Of a stretch of DNA of 64,000 nt, positions 9,906 to 18,577 are shown one piece after another. Source of the stretch: Desulfocicer vacuolatum DSM 3385 (GTDB taxonomy: Bacteria; Desulfobacterota; Desulfobacteria; Desulfobacterales; Desulfobacteraceae); NCBI RefSeq assembly GCF_900176365.1, contig NZ_FWXY01000007.1:62001-126000 (forward strand). The letters are read 5' to 3'. The notes beneath the pieces are model-generated. The model ran no database searches and was not told the DNA's origin. It saw nothing but the letters and a program-made list of their open reading frames with translations. The translations under genes and the position numbers were made by a program. The first letter of the stretch is position 1. Each line of letters begins with the position of its first letter.

Positions 9906-11216
9906 ATGAGCCTTTCGTGCGATATCTCATTCAGGGAAAAAGCCAAACAGTTTTCATTTGAGTACTTGAAGTGCCTGATGTCTGTGGCAGAAATGGAATC
10001 CGAAGCCTATCTTCTGACCAAAAAACTTTATTCAAAATTGATCACTTCTTCTCATCTGCTGGAAGATTTTCTGGATTTCCACGGTGCTAAAAATAATCGA
10101 GAGTGGGTGTTCTACAGAGAACTCACCGCTGCGGTGCGGCATCTTTCCCTGGCCGGTTACTCCCAGAAACATATTTATAATCGCATAGGGTTTTATGAAT
10201 TTGAAAAAAATTATGACACCTTTGCACTGGAGGCCAGGGATACACTTTTAATGATCCAGGGCTCGTTACAACTGGCAGCCCCGGTGATTCTTCAGGAGGC
10301 GGTAAAACTTGGCATAGATATTCCGTCCATGGGGTATGAACCGGGCTATTTCCCGGGTATTGCCACGGGAGAACAGCTGGAACATAATATTGATGACCAG
10401 GAAAGTCGACAGCATCAGCAGCAGAAAAACCTCACCATCATTGCCAGTGATTTTCTGGCCCTGGTGGATCGATTTGAACAGTTCGCCTTTTATGAAAGAT
10501 ATCCAAGCACCCAGATTCGAAAAATTGTGCCGGATAAAGTCAATGAGGTGGAGATTCGCCGATTTGAAATGCTTTTGCATAATCTCCAATCCTCCTTTGA
10601 CTCCTATGTAATCCATGGCGGTTTTTTCCATGGTAACCGCAAGTTAAAACAGCTTCGGAGTCACTTTTCCATTGTATTTCATATCCTCCAGGTCATGGGA
10701 CGTTTACTTCATTTCTATGAGCGACATCTCCATGATGTGGAGTACAAAGATGTGTATAAAAGTGTCAGCGAGGCCCTCACAGAACTTATTGATCCCGATG
10801 TATTACTGGACAGGGCCGTGAATTATTGTCTGTTTTATGCCTGGCAGTTTTTATCGTCGGGAAAACGTCTGGCATCTGAAGTACTCAATGAGAATATTGA
10901 TCGTGACTCCATCACTGTGGGGATTCCCCAGGAAAGGGGGTTCCATTCCCGTCCCAGCCTTTTGGTGGCTAAAATTGTACAGTATTACGGCGGTGAGGTG
11001 GAATTACTGGTGGGGCCGGATCGCTTTGATGCTTCAAGTGTTCTGGATATTCAGTGGGCCGGGGGGAAAATTAAAAAAGAAGAGGTGGAGCAGGTGGTTT
11101 TTGAAGGGGATACCCGGGCGCTTGCTGATATCAAAATCCTTGCCGGTGTTAACTATGGGGAAGATCACATTGGAAAGGGCGTTCCCCTTCCCAAAGAACT
11201 GTCTTATTTGAGGTAG
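9906..11216 (+). CDS. Protein with C-terminal HPr-like phosphocarrier domain
   Basis: 436 residues. The N-terminal 330 or so are alpha-helical, with no family I can name. The last 90 residues resemble HPr of the phosphotransferase system, with the active-site-like motif ERGFHSRPSLLVAKIVQYYG (H347) and a following DASSVLDIQWAGG segment where HPr has its regulatory-serine region. In HPr the histidine is phosphorylated by enzyme I; no PTS enzyme gene is in view, so a signalling role rather than sugar transport is inferred. It follows the SufB-like gene by 22 bases and precedes ispD by 9, so it is probably in the same operon. Confidence 0.7.
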   Translation: MSLSCDISFREKAKQFSFEYLKCLMSVAEMESEAYLLTKKLYSKLITSSHLLEDFLDFHGAKNNREWVFYRELTAAVRHLSLAGYSQKHIYNRIGFYEFEKNYDTFALEARDTLLMIQGSLQLAAPVILQEAVKLGIDIPSMGYEPGYFPGIATGEQLEHNIDDQESRQHQQQKNLTIIASDFLALVDRFEQFAFYERYPSTQIRKIVPDKVNEVEIRRFEMLLHNLQSSFDSYVIHGGFFHGNRKLKQLRSHFSIVFHILQVMGRLLHFYERHLHDVEYKDVYKSVSEALTELIDPDVLLDRAVNYCLFYAWQFLSSGKRLASEVLNENIDRDSITVGIPQERGFHSRPSLLVAKIVQYYGGEVELLVGPDRFDASSVLDIQWAGGKIKKEEVEQVVFEGDTRALADIKILAGVNYGEDHIGKGVPLPKELSYLR

Positions 11217-11225
11217 GTGCAAAAT

Positions 11226-11927
11226 ATGGCTCAACCCAGGGTGGCTGTTATTGTTGTGGCCGGAGGAAGCGGGCAGCGCATGAACGCTTCCATACGAAAA
11301 CAGTACATGAGCCTGGCCGGTCTGCCTGTTCTGGTGAGAACTTTAAATGTATTTGCCCCCATGAACGTTCCCATTTTTCTTGTGATTCCCCAGGGGGATA
11401 TGGCCTTTTGTGAAGAAACGATTTTGGCCCCCCACCTCCTTGACAAGCAAGTTCAGTTGGTCCATGGGGGCAAAGAGCGCCAGGCATCGGTTAAAAATGG
11501 TCTTGACGCTCTTCACAGTACAGGATTTTCCCGCAATGGCATTGTATTGATCCATGACGGGGTCCGGCCTTTTGTGGAAAAATCCATGCTTGATCGATGC
11601 ATTGAAGGGGCTTTTACCCATGGTGCCTGCATTCCGGCGGTGGCGGTGGTGGATACTTTAAAAAGGGTGGATCATCAGGGAAAAATCGTGTCCACTGTGT
11701 CCAGGGACAATCTTTATCAAGTACAGACCCCCCAGGCCTTTCGGTTTGATTTGGTCATCAAGGCCCATGAACATGCCCTGGTCCGGGGGATCAAAGGAAC
11801 CGATGACGCCTCCCTTGTGGAGGCCATGGGGGAAGCTGTGTATTTTACCCCGGGAAGTGTGGATAATATAAAGCTCACCACCCCCGGAGACCTGGAAAGA
11901 GGAGAATTTATTGCCACCCGGTTTTGA
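11226..11927 (+). CDS. ispD: 2-C-methyl-D-erythritol 4-phosphate cytidylyltransferase IspD
   Basis: IspD activates methylerythritol phosphate with CTP in the MEP isoprenoid pathway. The protein is about 233 residues. It has the nucleotide-binding start VIVVAGGSGQRMNAS, the central GKERQASVKNGL region, HDGVRPF, and DNLYQVQTPQAFRFD; the C-terminal GTDDASLVE and IKLTTPGDLE are also typical. The ATG at 11226 is preferred over the GTG at 11217 because AGGTAGG lies at good spacing. No ispF is fused or adjacent. Confidence 0.95.
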   Translation: MAQPRVAVIVVAGGSGQRMNASIRKQYMSLAGLPVLVRTLNVFAPMNVPIFLVIPQGDMAFCEETILAPHLLDKQVQLVHGGKERQASVKNGLDALHSTGFSRNGIVLIHDGVRPFVEKSMLDRCIEGAFTHGACIPAVAVVDTLKRVDHQGKIVSTVSRDNLYQVQTPQAFRFDLVIKAHEHALVRGIKGTDDASLVEAMGEAVYFTPGSVDNIKLTTPGDLERGEFIATRF

Positions 11928-12032
11928 ATTCTTTAACAAAGCTTGAAATATGCTTTTGATTTTCATGCGTTGTGTGTGGGAGAGCCATTACAATTTCGGC
12001 ATGGCAGTGAAGAGTAGCACACGGGAGTAATT

Positions 12033-13775
12033 TTGAAGATTGATTCAATAATACATCATGATTTTTTCCGCTGTTTAAACGTCTTTCATACCCTTTGGGA
12101 TCACTTTAAATATTGTCTGGGTATTTTTCTGACCGTATTTTTTGCCTCCATGTTTCTGTTTTTGCCATGGCAGGTATGTGCAAATGAGACCACCCTTGAT
12201 CCCTTGGCATCGGCAATGGCCGAATATCTGGAATGCTATCCCCTTGAATTGTTGACATTGAAAGATCAGTTACCCTCTGCCGCATCCCAGAATTTATGTT
12301 TGGCCACCATTTACCATAAAAAAGGATTGGTCCCGCTGTGGGTGACCTCCCGGGGCCCCGGTGCCCGGGCAGCCATTATTCTTGATGTGCTGGGAAAGGC
12401 CCATGAAGAAGGGCTGAACCCTGATGATTATGAGGTGGCGCAAATCCGCGGACTGTGGCGTTCCCTGGAACCGTCGTCCCTGGCCCGTCTGGATACATTG
12501 ATTACCTTTAATCTCATTAAATATATTCATGATGTGAGTCGGGGGCAGATCAAGCTTCGCCACATGGACCCGATATTGTTTGCCGAGGCCGGAGATGTTG
12601 ATTTTGATCCCCTGGCCACTGTGGATGAGTCACTTGGGGTTGTGGATCTTGCTGTACACCTGGCCTCATTGCCCCCGGCCCATCGACATTACACTGATTT
12701 AAAAAAGGCTTTGAGGTTTTATCGTATCCTTGCCACGCGGGGGGGCTGGGAAAAAATTCCAACGGGTAAAACCATTCGACCCGGTGATGTGGACCATCGA
12801 ATTCCTGCCATTATAAAACGGCTTGCCGTTACCAAAGATTTAGAGCTGCCCCTGGATGGAGATAAAGATGTTTATGTCCCGGAATTGATACCTTCTGTGA
12901 AAAAATTTCAGACCCGGCATGGCCTGAAAACCGATGGTGTTGTGGGACCAAACACCCTGAAAGCTCTAAATATTCCAGTACACCGAGCCATCCGAAAAAT
13001 TATGATCAACATGGCTCGGTGGCGGTGGCAGGAGCACGCTCTGGGTGAGAAATATATTTTGGTGAACATCGCAGGATTTGATCTGGCCGGATTTGAAAGG
13101 GGGGAGATGAAAATTCATTTTCCTGTCATTGTGGGTAAGTTACAGCACCAGACTCCTGTGTTCAGTGATAAGGTCATGTATATTGATTTTAATCCCTATT
13201 GGAATATTACGCCCAGTATTGCCCGCAATGAAGAATTGCCTGCGCTCCGCAAAGACCCCACCCATTTGATGAAACGACATATCCGGCTGTTTTCCAGCTG
13301 GAAAGCCAATGCTGTGGAACTGGATTCCACCACCATGGACTGGCATGCAATTTCCCCGGGGAAGATGGCCGGGTTCAAACTTCGCCAGGATCCGGGACCC
13401 TGGAATGCCCTGGGAAAAGTTAAATTTATTTTTCCCAACAAATATGATGTATATATGCATGACACCCCCACCCAGCATCTTTTCAACCGCAATAAAAGAA
13501 ATTTCAGCCACGGATGCATCCGGGTGAGCGATCCCCCGGGCCTTGCCCTGTTTATTCTTTCCCATGAAAACAGTGGATGGGATCGGGAAAAAATCGATGC
13601 CATTTTAAAATCAAGGAAACGAAAAGTGGTACGTCCGGATGCTCTTATCCCTGTTCACATTACCTATCAAACAGCATGGGTTGACAAAGATAAATTGGTT
13701 TGTTTTAACAGGGACATCTATGGTCGGGACAGAAAACTGGGTAGGGCCCTTTTCCCGGAAGATGTAGTGGACTGA
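12033..13775 (+). CDS. Murein L,D-transpeptidase (YcbB/LdtD type)
   Basis: 580 residues with the YcbB architecture. An N-terminal membrane/signal segment (about 27-50, FLTVFFASMFLFLPW) comes first. A scaffold region, a peptidoglycan-binding domain (about 290-320, VKKFQTRHGLKTDGVVGPNTLKAL) and a YkuD catalytic domain follow. The YkuD active site is SHGCIRVSDP, with the catalytic cysteine in HGC. It would form 3-3 (mDAP-mDAP) crosslinks in the periplasm. The likely start is TTG at 12033, five bases after GGGAG. The next gene is a MepK-like endopeptidase, the enzyme that cuts such links in E. coli. Confidence 0.93.
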   Translation: MKIDSIIHHDFFRCLNVFHTLWDHFKYCLGIFLTVFFASMFLFLPWQVCANETTLDPLASAMAEYLECYPLELLTLKDQLPSAASQNLCLATIYHKKGLVPLWVTSRGPGARAAIILDVLGKAHEEGLNPDDYEVAQIRGLWRSLEPSSLARLDTLITFNLIKYIHDVSRGQIKLRHMDPILFAEAGDVDFDPLATVDESLGVVDLAVHLASLPPAHRHYTDLKKALRFYRILATRGGWEKIPTGKTIRPGDVDHRIPAIIKRLAVTKDLELPLDGDKDVYVPELIPSVKKFQTRHGLKTDGVVGPNTLKALNIPVHRAIRKIMINMARWRWQEHALGEKYILVNIAGFDLAGFERGEMKIHFPVIVGKLQHQTPVFSDKVMYIDFNPYWNITPSIARNEELPALRKDPTHLMKRHIRLFSSWKANAVELDSTTMDWHAISPGKMAGFKLRQDPGPWNALGKVKFIFPNKYDVYMHDTPTQHLFNRNKRNFSHGCIRVSDPPGLALFILSHENSGWDREKIDAILKSRKRKVVRPDALIPVHITYQTAWVDKDKLVCFNRDIYGRDRKLGRALFPEDVVD

Positions 13776-13787
13776 CCTTTGATAGGG

Positions 13788-13842
13788 CGTTTCAAATTTC
13801 GTTGTGTCCGCCGGGACATGTGGATTATAAGATAATTTAAAC
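13788..13842. repeat. Remnant of palindromic repeat family A
   Basis: Between the L,D-transpeptidase and MepK-like genes. It contains TTTCAAATTTCGTTGTGTCC followed by GCCGGGACATG, matching the inner part of A-type copies at 23401, 52605 and 55607. Truncated. Confidence 0.5.
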
Positions 13843-13869
13843 TTAAGGTAACCAAAAGACCTCACTCTT

Positions 13870-14412
13870 ATGAAAATCAAAACAACTCGACGTCAATTCC
13901 TCCGGTTTTCCGCCACTGCCATGGCCGGTTTTTTTATCAGCTCACCCCTGGCTGCCATGGCAACCACCCACAGGCAACGCTCCCTTACTTTTTTTCATAC
14001 CCACACCGAAGAGTATCTTAAAATTCGCCATGCCCCGGGAGTCAGGTCCATTGCCAATCAACGGAAAATAAATAAATTTCTCAGGGATTTTCGCACAGAG
14101 ACAGTCCATCCCATTGATCCCGGGTTGCTTGATATCATCTGTGCCGTTCAAAATCGAGCAAGCAGTAATGGTGTCATTGAAGTGATTTCTGCCTATCGTT
14201 CCCCCCAGACCAACCGGGCATTGCGGAAAAAAAGTCGGGGGGTGGCCAAGAAAAGTCTGCACATGGAGGGCCGGGCCATTGATATCAGGATTCGGGATCT
14301 TTCCACCCGTCATCTCAGAGATGTGGCCGCTTACCTGGGTGCCGGGGGGGTGGGCTATTATTCCAAATCAGATTTTGTTCATCTGGATACCGGAGATCGT
14401 AGAACCTGGTAA
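13870..14412 (+). CDS. DUF882/MepK-like (YcbK) murein endopeptidase
   Basis: 180 residues. The N-terminus is a Tat signal: TTRRQFLRF, a hydrophobic stretch and a PLAAMA cleavage region, so the product is exported folded. The mature part is the M15-like DUF882 fold with zinc-site motifs SAYRSPQTNRAL, H-containing SLHMEGRAIDIR, and DFVHLDTG. E. coli MepK/YcbK splits mDAP-mDAP crosslinks. Adjacency to a YcbB-like transpeptidase suggests a make-and-break pair, as in the E. coli ycbB-ycbK neighbourhood. Confidence 0.9.
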   Translation: MKIKTTRRQFLRFSATAMAGFFISSPLAAMATTHRQRSLTFFHTHTEEYLKIRHAPGVRSIANQRKINKFLRDFRTETVHPIDPGLLDIICAVQNRASSNGVIEVISAYRSPQTNRALRKKSRGVAKKSLHMEGRAIDIRIRDLSTRHLRDVAAYLGAGGVGYYSKSDFVHLDTGDRRTW

Positions 14413-14492
14413 ACATTGGGGTTAAGTGAAGAGAAATTTTTATTTGTAACTTTTTTGTCCGTTAATTTATTGTTGTTGATTTACCATTTTGT

Positions 14493-14545
14493 ACCCACGG
14501 GCGGATTTTATTGTGATTCCAGTCCGCCCACATCAAAACATACAA
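14493..14545. repeat. Degenerate copy of repeat family A
   Basis: ACCCACGGGCGGA and TCCGCCCACA form a hairpin (arms 14499-14505 and 14523-14529) like the first hairpin of full family A elements. Confidence 0.45.
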
Positions 14546-15015
14546 ATGTTGAGACCTCTCCCGGCGCATTGCATCTTCGGTGTAGCCAAAATCAATGATT
14601 TTAAAATCAAGCGATGAAATTACTCAATTTTTTCGCAGAATTATCGTCAAATATCTCCAAAGAAGTCATTTTCCATCGCTGTTTCTCCCCATTGATCCAT
14701 AATTTTTTTTGAGGGGTTTCTGATTCCTTTTTTTATTTTAAACCGCTTCAATATATTATAAAATTACGGCATTCTTTATATGAATGTTTTTTTGTTTAAG
14801 AATTTAACTGTTTAAAAATAAACAATTTTATTGATAGATCAAAATTTGATTTTATATGTAATTGACCATAATGGATATTGTATTTTAAAGGCACATATCC
14901 ATGTGTGATTATCCCTTTTAGTTCAACGGTAAAACAGGCTGGCTTTAATCTCACCATGCCCCTTGCATCAATGATTGAAGAAAAATCGTGGTAGGCTGTT
15001 TTTTTGCGATACTAT

Positions 15016-15044
15016 TTGACACTTATATATGACATTGTTATTAT
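15016..15044 (+). promoter_or_regulatory. Candidate sigma70 promoter of the prkA operon
   Basis: TTGACA (15016-15021), 17-base spacer, TATTAT (15039-15044): five of six matches in the -10 box and ideal spacing. It lies about 260 bases upstream of prkA and abuts an A-family repeat, which would be in the leader. Motif evidence only. Confidence 0.45.
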
Positions 15045-15046
15045 TT

Positions 15047-15138
15047 ATATAACTGCCACGGGCGGACCGTATTCTGACCTCGTTCCGCCCACAACAAAGC
15101 TTGAAATACCCCCCTGTTTTGAGGTGTATTTCTTACAA
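15047..15138. repeat. Palindromic repeat family A, full copy
   Basis: Begins TATAACTGCCACGGGCGGAC and contains two hairpins. The first is GGGCGGA with TCCGCCC. The second is GAAATAC with GTATTTC. The same order is found, in either orientation, at 23655, 24750, 40919 and 57253. Confidence 0.75.
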
Positions 15139-15304
15139 AACTAAATTCAATGGGTTATGTGTTTTTCGCAAAGCACCGTCATTGAGGATAAACGTCCAAG
15201 ATTCCACTACAGAGTCCCACACAATTTTCATCAAACAGGTTTTCCGTGATTTACTTTATATATGATCGGCAGCAAAAACCTCGATGCTGCCCAGGGAGGG
15301 AACA

Positions 15305-17368
15305 ATGGATGATAACAGCACGTCAAAATCGTTTTCCAATCACATTCAACTTGTAAAAACTGAAAAAAGGACCTTTGAAGATTGCTTCCAGGGTGTTTCC
15401 CGCATGATTTTGAGCAGCGGGGTGGATAAAATCAGTGTCAAAGGCCGGACCACCTATCATTTTGATCTGTTCAGCAAAGGGAAAAAGCATCTTGTGGGGA
15501 TGTACGACGAAATCAATAGTTTTGTTTCTTTTGTAAAAGATGCCTCCGAAGGGGGCTCTTCCAGGGAGATGGCTTTTGTGCTGGTGGGTGAGCCGGGGAA
15601 CGGTAAAACATTTTTTGTGGATTACCTTTGTGAAGCTTATCGCAATTTTATTTTTCAGCCGGAAAATCGTAAATTTACCTTTCGATTTAAAGGGTTGGAC
15701 CATTTGGAAGGATATGGGAAAATTACCAGTGTGGAATCCCAGACCTATGAAGATCCCATGATTCTTGCCATGGCCCTTGATGAAACAAGGGCAGCTTCCC
15801 TGGAATACCTGGGTGAAAAATTTGGTTTTTCAGACAGGGAGCTGGAAGTGCTCATTGGAAAATACCGTCCGTTGGGAGCTTGTTCTTCCTATATTTGGAA
15901 CCAGATCCGGGAGTATTGTAATGGCGACATTGAAAAAATGCTTTCCTTTGTGGAGGTGGTTCCGGTGCCCATGATTGAAAGCATGGGTACACTGACCGGT
16001 AAATATCCGGCCAAGGATAAAATAACTTCCTCTGCCGTGGATCTTCTGGGGGAAGAGTCCATACAGCGCCTGCTCCATATCACAGACACCAATAACCCTT
16101 ATCGATTTGATTTGAGGCGGGGGGCCCTTGCCCGGGTGGCCGGTGGCGGCATTCATTTCAGTGATGAGATTTATAAGAATAAAAAAGATCTGGTCCAGGT
16201 GTATCTTGGGGTGATCCAGAACAGAAATATTGAAATTGACGGGTATAAGTGGCCCATTGATACTCTTATTGTGGCCACCAGCAATAACTCTGAGTTTAAT
16301 ACGTTTCTTGCAGAAAAGGAAGAAGCACCCATTGTGGATCGCTGTCGCATCTGTTATGTGGCCCATAACACCGATTATAAACTCCAGAATGAATTGACTT
16401 CATATGCCATTGGGGGGGACACCAAAAGTACCTTAAACATGGAAAAACTACACCAGGACCCCAACCTGAACTATGCGGCATCCGTGGGTGTGGTGCTCAC
16501 CCGTCTGCCCCGGTCGGAAAAGCTGACCCCGGTGGAGACCATGAAACTGGCTGCAGGGGAGGTGGCAGGTGAAAAAAGCCTTAAAACCCTTTCTGAACTC
16601 ATTGACACTTTAAATCAGGATACAGATATCACCAAACGGTTTGGTCAAAAGGGGCTGGGCCAGAGAAATCTGGGCCGGGCCATTCAGTTGCTGCTGGAAA
16701 GTTCCGAAACCAATGAGGGCACCTGCATGTTTGCCCTGGATATTTTTACCACCCTGGAGAAAGTGGTGCTGGATTATGTAACAGAGCCTTCTGACCGTAC
16801 CAAGTTCATGGAAGACCTTCACACAGCCCGGGGGCTTTACCGTGAACGCATCATGACCGAAATTTTCAATGCCTATATGGATGAACCCCTGGCCATTAAA
16901 AAAGATGTCATGAACTATGTGAATATGATCATCGGCATTGATGCCGAACATCTGGGGCCGGACATGATGTGGAAGTATAAAGATCCCCAGTCCAATGAGC
17001 TTAAATCCATGAAGATAGATGAGCGTTATATTAAAAATGTTGAAGAGCGACTGGGCCTTAAAACCGATGAGCAGCGCTCTTCTTTTCGGAACACCATTCG
17101 AAAAATTTACGGACAGAAAATCTCCGTGGATCCCAACTATGATTTCATGGACAACCTGGAACTTGTCAAGGCCATCACCGATGTGCGGCTTAAATCTGAT
17201 ATCGCCGGTGCCGGCAGTCTTGTGGGTGCCCTTGCCAATCGCACCAACGAGGAGAATAAAAAGCTCCATGACCGGATGATCAATACCATGATGGATAAAC
17301 TGGGATATTGCAGCACCTGTGCCCAGAAGACCATTGAATACTTTTGCAGTCAGGAGGATGATAAATAA
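15305..17368 (+). CDS. prkA: PrkA-family AAA serine protein kinase (YeaG-like)
   Basis: About 687 residues. PrkA proteins combine an AAA+ ATPase module with a C-terminal kinase-like domain and act in stationary-phase, starvation or sporulation responses. Walker A is GEPGNGKTFFVDYL (about residues 98-111), and a sensor segment (TLIVATSNNSEFNTFL) lies near 325. The C-terminal part holds the PrkA domain and CSTCAQKT close to the end. The ATG at 15305 follows AGGGAGGG and is preferred to the upstream ATG at 15284. Its stop overlaps the start of the YeaH-like gene (TAATG), indicating translational coupling. Confidence 0.92.
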   Translation: MDDNSTSKSFSNHIQLVKTEKRTFEDCFQGVSRMILSSGVDKISVKGRTTYHFDLFSKGKKHLVGMYDEINSFVSFVKDASEGGSSREMAFVLVGEPGNGKTFFVDYLCEAYRNFIFQPENRKFTFRFKGLDHLEGYGKITSVESQTYEDPMILAMALDETRAASLEYLGEKFGFSDRELEVLIGKYRPLGACSSYIWNQIREYCNGDIEKMLSFVEVVPVPMIESMGTLTGKYPAKDKITSSAVDLLGEESIQRLLHITDTNNPYRFDLRRGALARVAGGGIHFSDEIYKNKKDLVQVYLGVIQNRNIEIDGYKWPIDTLIVATSNNSEFNTFLAEKEEAPIVDRCRICYVAHNTDYKLQNELTSYAIGGDTKSTLNMEKLHQDPNLNYAASVGVVLTRLPRSEKLTPVETMKLAAGEVAGEKSLKTLSELIDTLNQDTDITKRFGQKGLGQRNLGRAIQLLLESSETNEGTCMFALDIFTTLEKVVLDYVTEPSDRTKFMEDLHTARGLYRERIMTEIFNAYMDEPLAIKKDVMNYVNMIIGIDAEHLGPDMMWKYKDPQSNELKSMKIDERYIKNVEERLGLKTDEQRSSFRNTIRKIYGQKISVDPNYDFMDNLELVKAITDVRLKSDIAGAGSLVGALANRTNEENKKLHDRMINTMMDKLGYCSTCAQKTIEYFCSQEDDK

Positions 17369-18546
17369 TGATAACCCTGGATGAACTCCTGGAAAAGGAC
17401 CGGAAGCGGGAAGAGGACGGATTTAAACGAAAAATCCGTATTGGCCGTATTGTGAAACCTGTCCAGGGCGGCAGGGAAAGGATCATTGTTGTACCCACCA
17501 CGGTGGAGGAAAAGTTAGTTCATGATGAAATCGTTCTGGATGAAGAGGGTGAAGCCCAGCCCACCGGAGGCACCGGCACCGGAGAAGAGGGTGAAGTGAT
17601 CGGTGAAGAACCCATTCGCCCCGAGGAAGGAGAAGGTGAAGGCACCGGAGAAGGTGATGGTGAGGGCCCGGGGGAGGGCAGTGGAGGTGAGCATGAGTTT
17701 GAATCCAATGCCTATGATCTGGGAAGAACCTTGGCCGAGGATTTTGAGTTGCCCAACCTGGTGGACAAGGGGGGGAAAAGAACCCTGGTGCGGTATGTCT
17801 ATGACATGACCGACCGCAATCGCGGGTTTGGCCAGATTCTTGACAAAAAAGCCACCATGAAAAGAATTGTCCAGACCAATATCAGCCTTGGGAATATCCC
17901 GGATGTTTCCAATATTGATGCGGAAAAATTCCTGGTGGCACCTTCGGACATGATTTACCGGGTGCTCTCCAGGGAAAAACATTATGAATCCCAGGCCCTG
18001 GTCTTTTTTCTAAGGGATTATTCTGGGTCCATGGGGGGCAAACCCACCCAGACCGTGGTGTCCCAGCATGTCATGATTTATTCCTGGCTGCTGTATCAGT
18101 ATGAAAAGCAGGTGGAGACCCGTTTTATCCTCCATGACACCGATGCACGGGAGGTGGCGGATTTCTATAAATACTACTCTTATAAGGTGGCCGGGGGCAC
18201 CAAGGTGGTGTCTGCCTTTCGCATGGTCAATGAAATTGTGGAAAGGGAAAACCTTGCAAGGGATTACAATATTTATGTTTTCCACGGCACCGATGGGGAT
18301 GACTGGGACACCGACGGCAAAGAGGCCCTGGTGGAGCTTGAAAAAATGGTCACCTATGCCGCCAGGATCGGTATCACCGTTGCCAAGCACAGTTATGCCA
18401 GAAACAAAGAGACAGAAGTGGAAAAATACATTACTGCCTCGGGGCTCCTTGAGAAACAGAAGAATCATATTCGCATGGACGTGATGCCCGAGGATGCAGA
18501 AGACAGCCGGATAATTGAAGGAATTAAAAATCTTCTGGGCAGTTAA
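17368..18546 (+). CDS. YeaH/YhbH-family protein (DUF444)
   Basis: 392 residues of the DUF444 family, which is normally encoded beside prkA and is thought to act with it. It has a charged N-terminus with conserved RIGRIVKPVQGGRERI, then a low-complexity Gly/Glu stretch (about residues 68-110). The C-terminal von Willebrand A-like region contains FFLRDYSGSMGG, a MIDAS-like DxSxS metal site, and FHGTDGDDWD. The molecular activity is not established. Translationally coupled to prkA. Confidence 0.9.
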   Translation: MITLDELLEKDRKREEDGFKRKIRIGRIVKPVQGGRERIIVVPTTVEEKLVHDEIVLDEEGEAQPTGGTGTGEEGEVIGEEPIRPEEGEGEGTGEGDGEGPGEGSGGEHEFESNAYDLGRTLAEDFELPNLVDKGGKRTLVRYVYDMTDRNRGFGQILDKKATMKRIVQTNISLGNIPDVSNIDAEKFLVAPSDMIYRVLSREKHYESQALVFFLRDYSGSMGGKPTQTVVSQHVMIYSWLLYQYEKQVETRFILHDTDAREVADFYKYYSYKVAGGTKVVSAFRMVNEIVERENLARDYNIYVFHGTDGDDWDTDGKEALVELEKMVTYAARIGITVAKHSYARNKETEVEKYITASGLLEKQKNHIRMDVMPEDAEDSRIIEGIKNLLGS

Positions 18547-18577
18547 ACCCCAACCTTAACAAGGGGGGAGGTTCACC

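Larger units (their letters stand above)
14413..15304. other. Long AT-rich region upstream of the prkA operon
   Basis: About 890 bases without a credible gene. It contains a degenerate A-family hairpin (14493-14545, GGGCGGA paired with TCCGCCC), a candidate promoter (15016-15044) and a full A-family repeat (15047-15138). The A/T richness and length suit an extended regulatory region for the stress-type operon that follows, but no specific regulator site was recognised. Confidence 0.55.

Noticed and set aside
14915-14975. tRNA-like D-arm sequence (TAGTTCAACGGTAAAAC)
   Set aside because: No matching acceptor ends, anticodon stem or T arm; not a cloverleaf.
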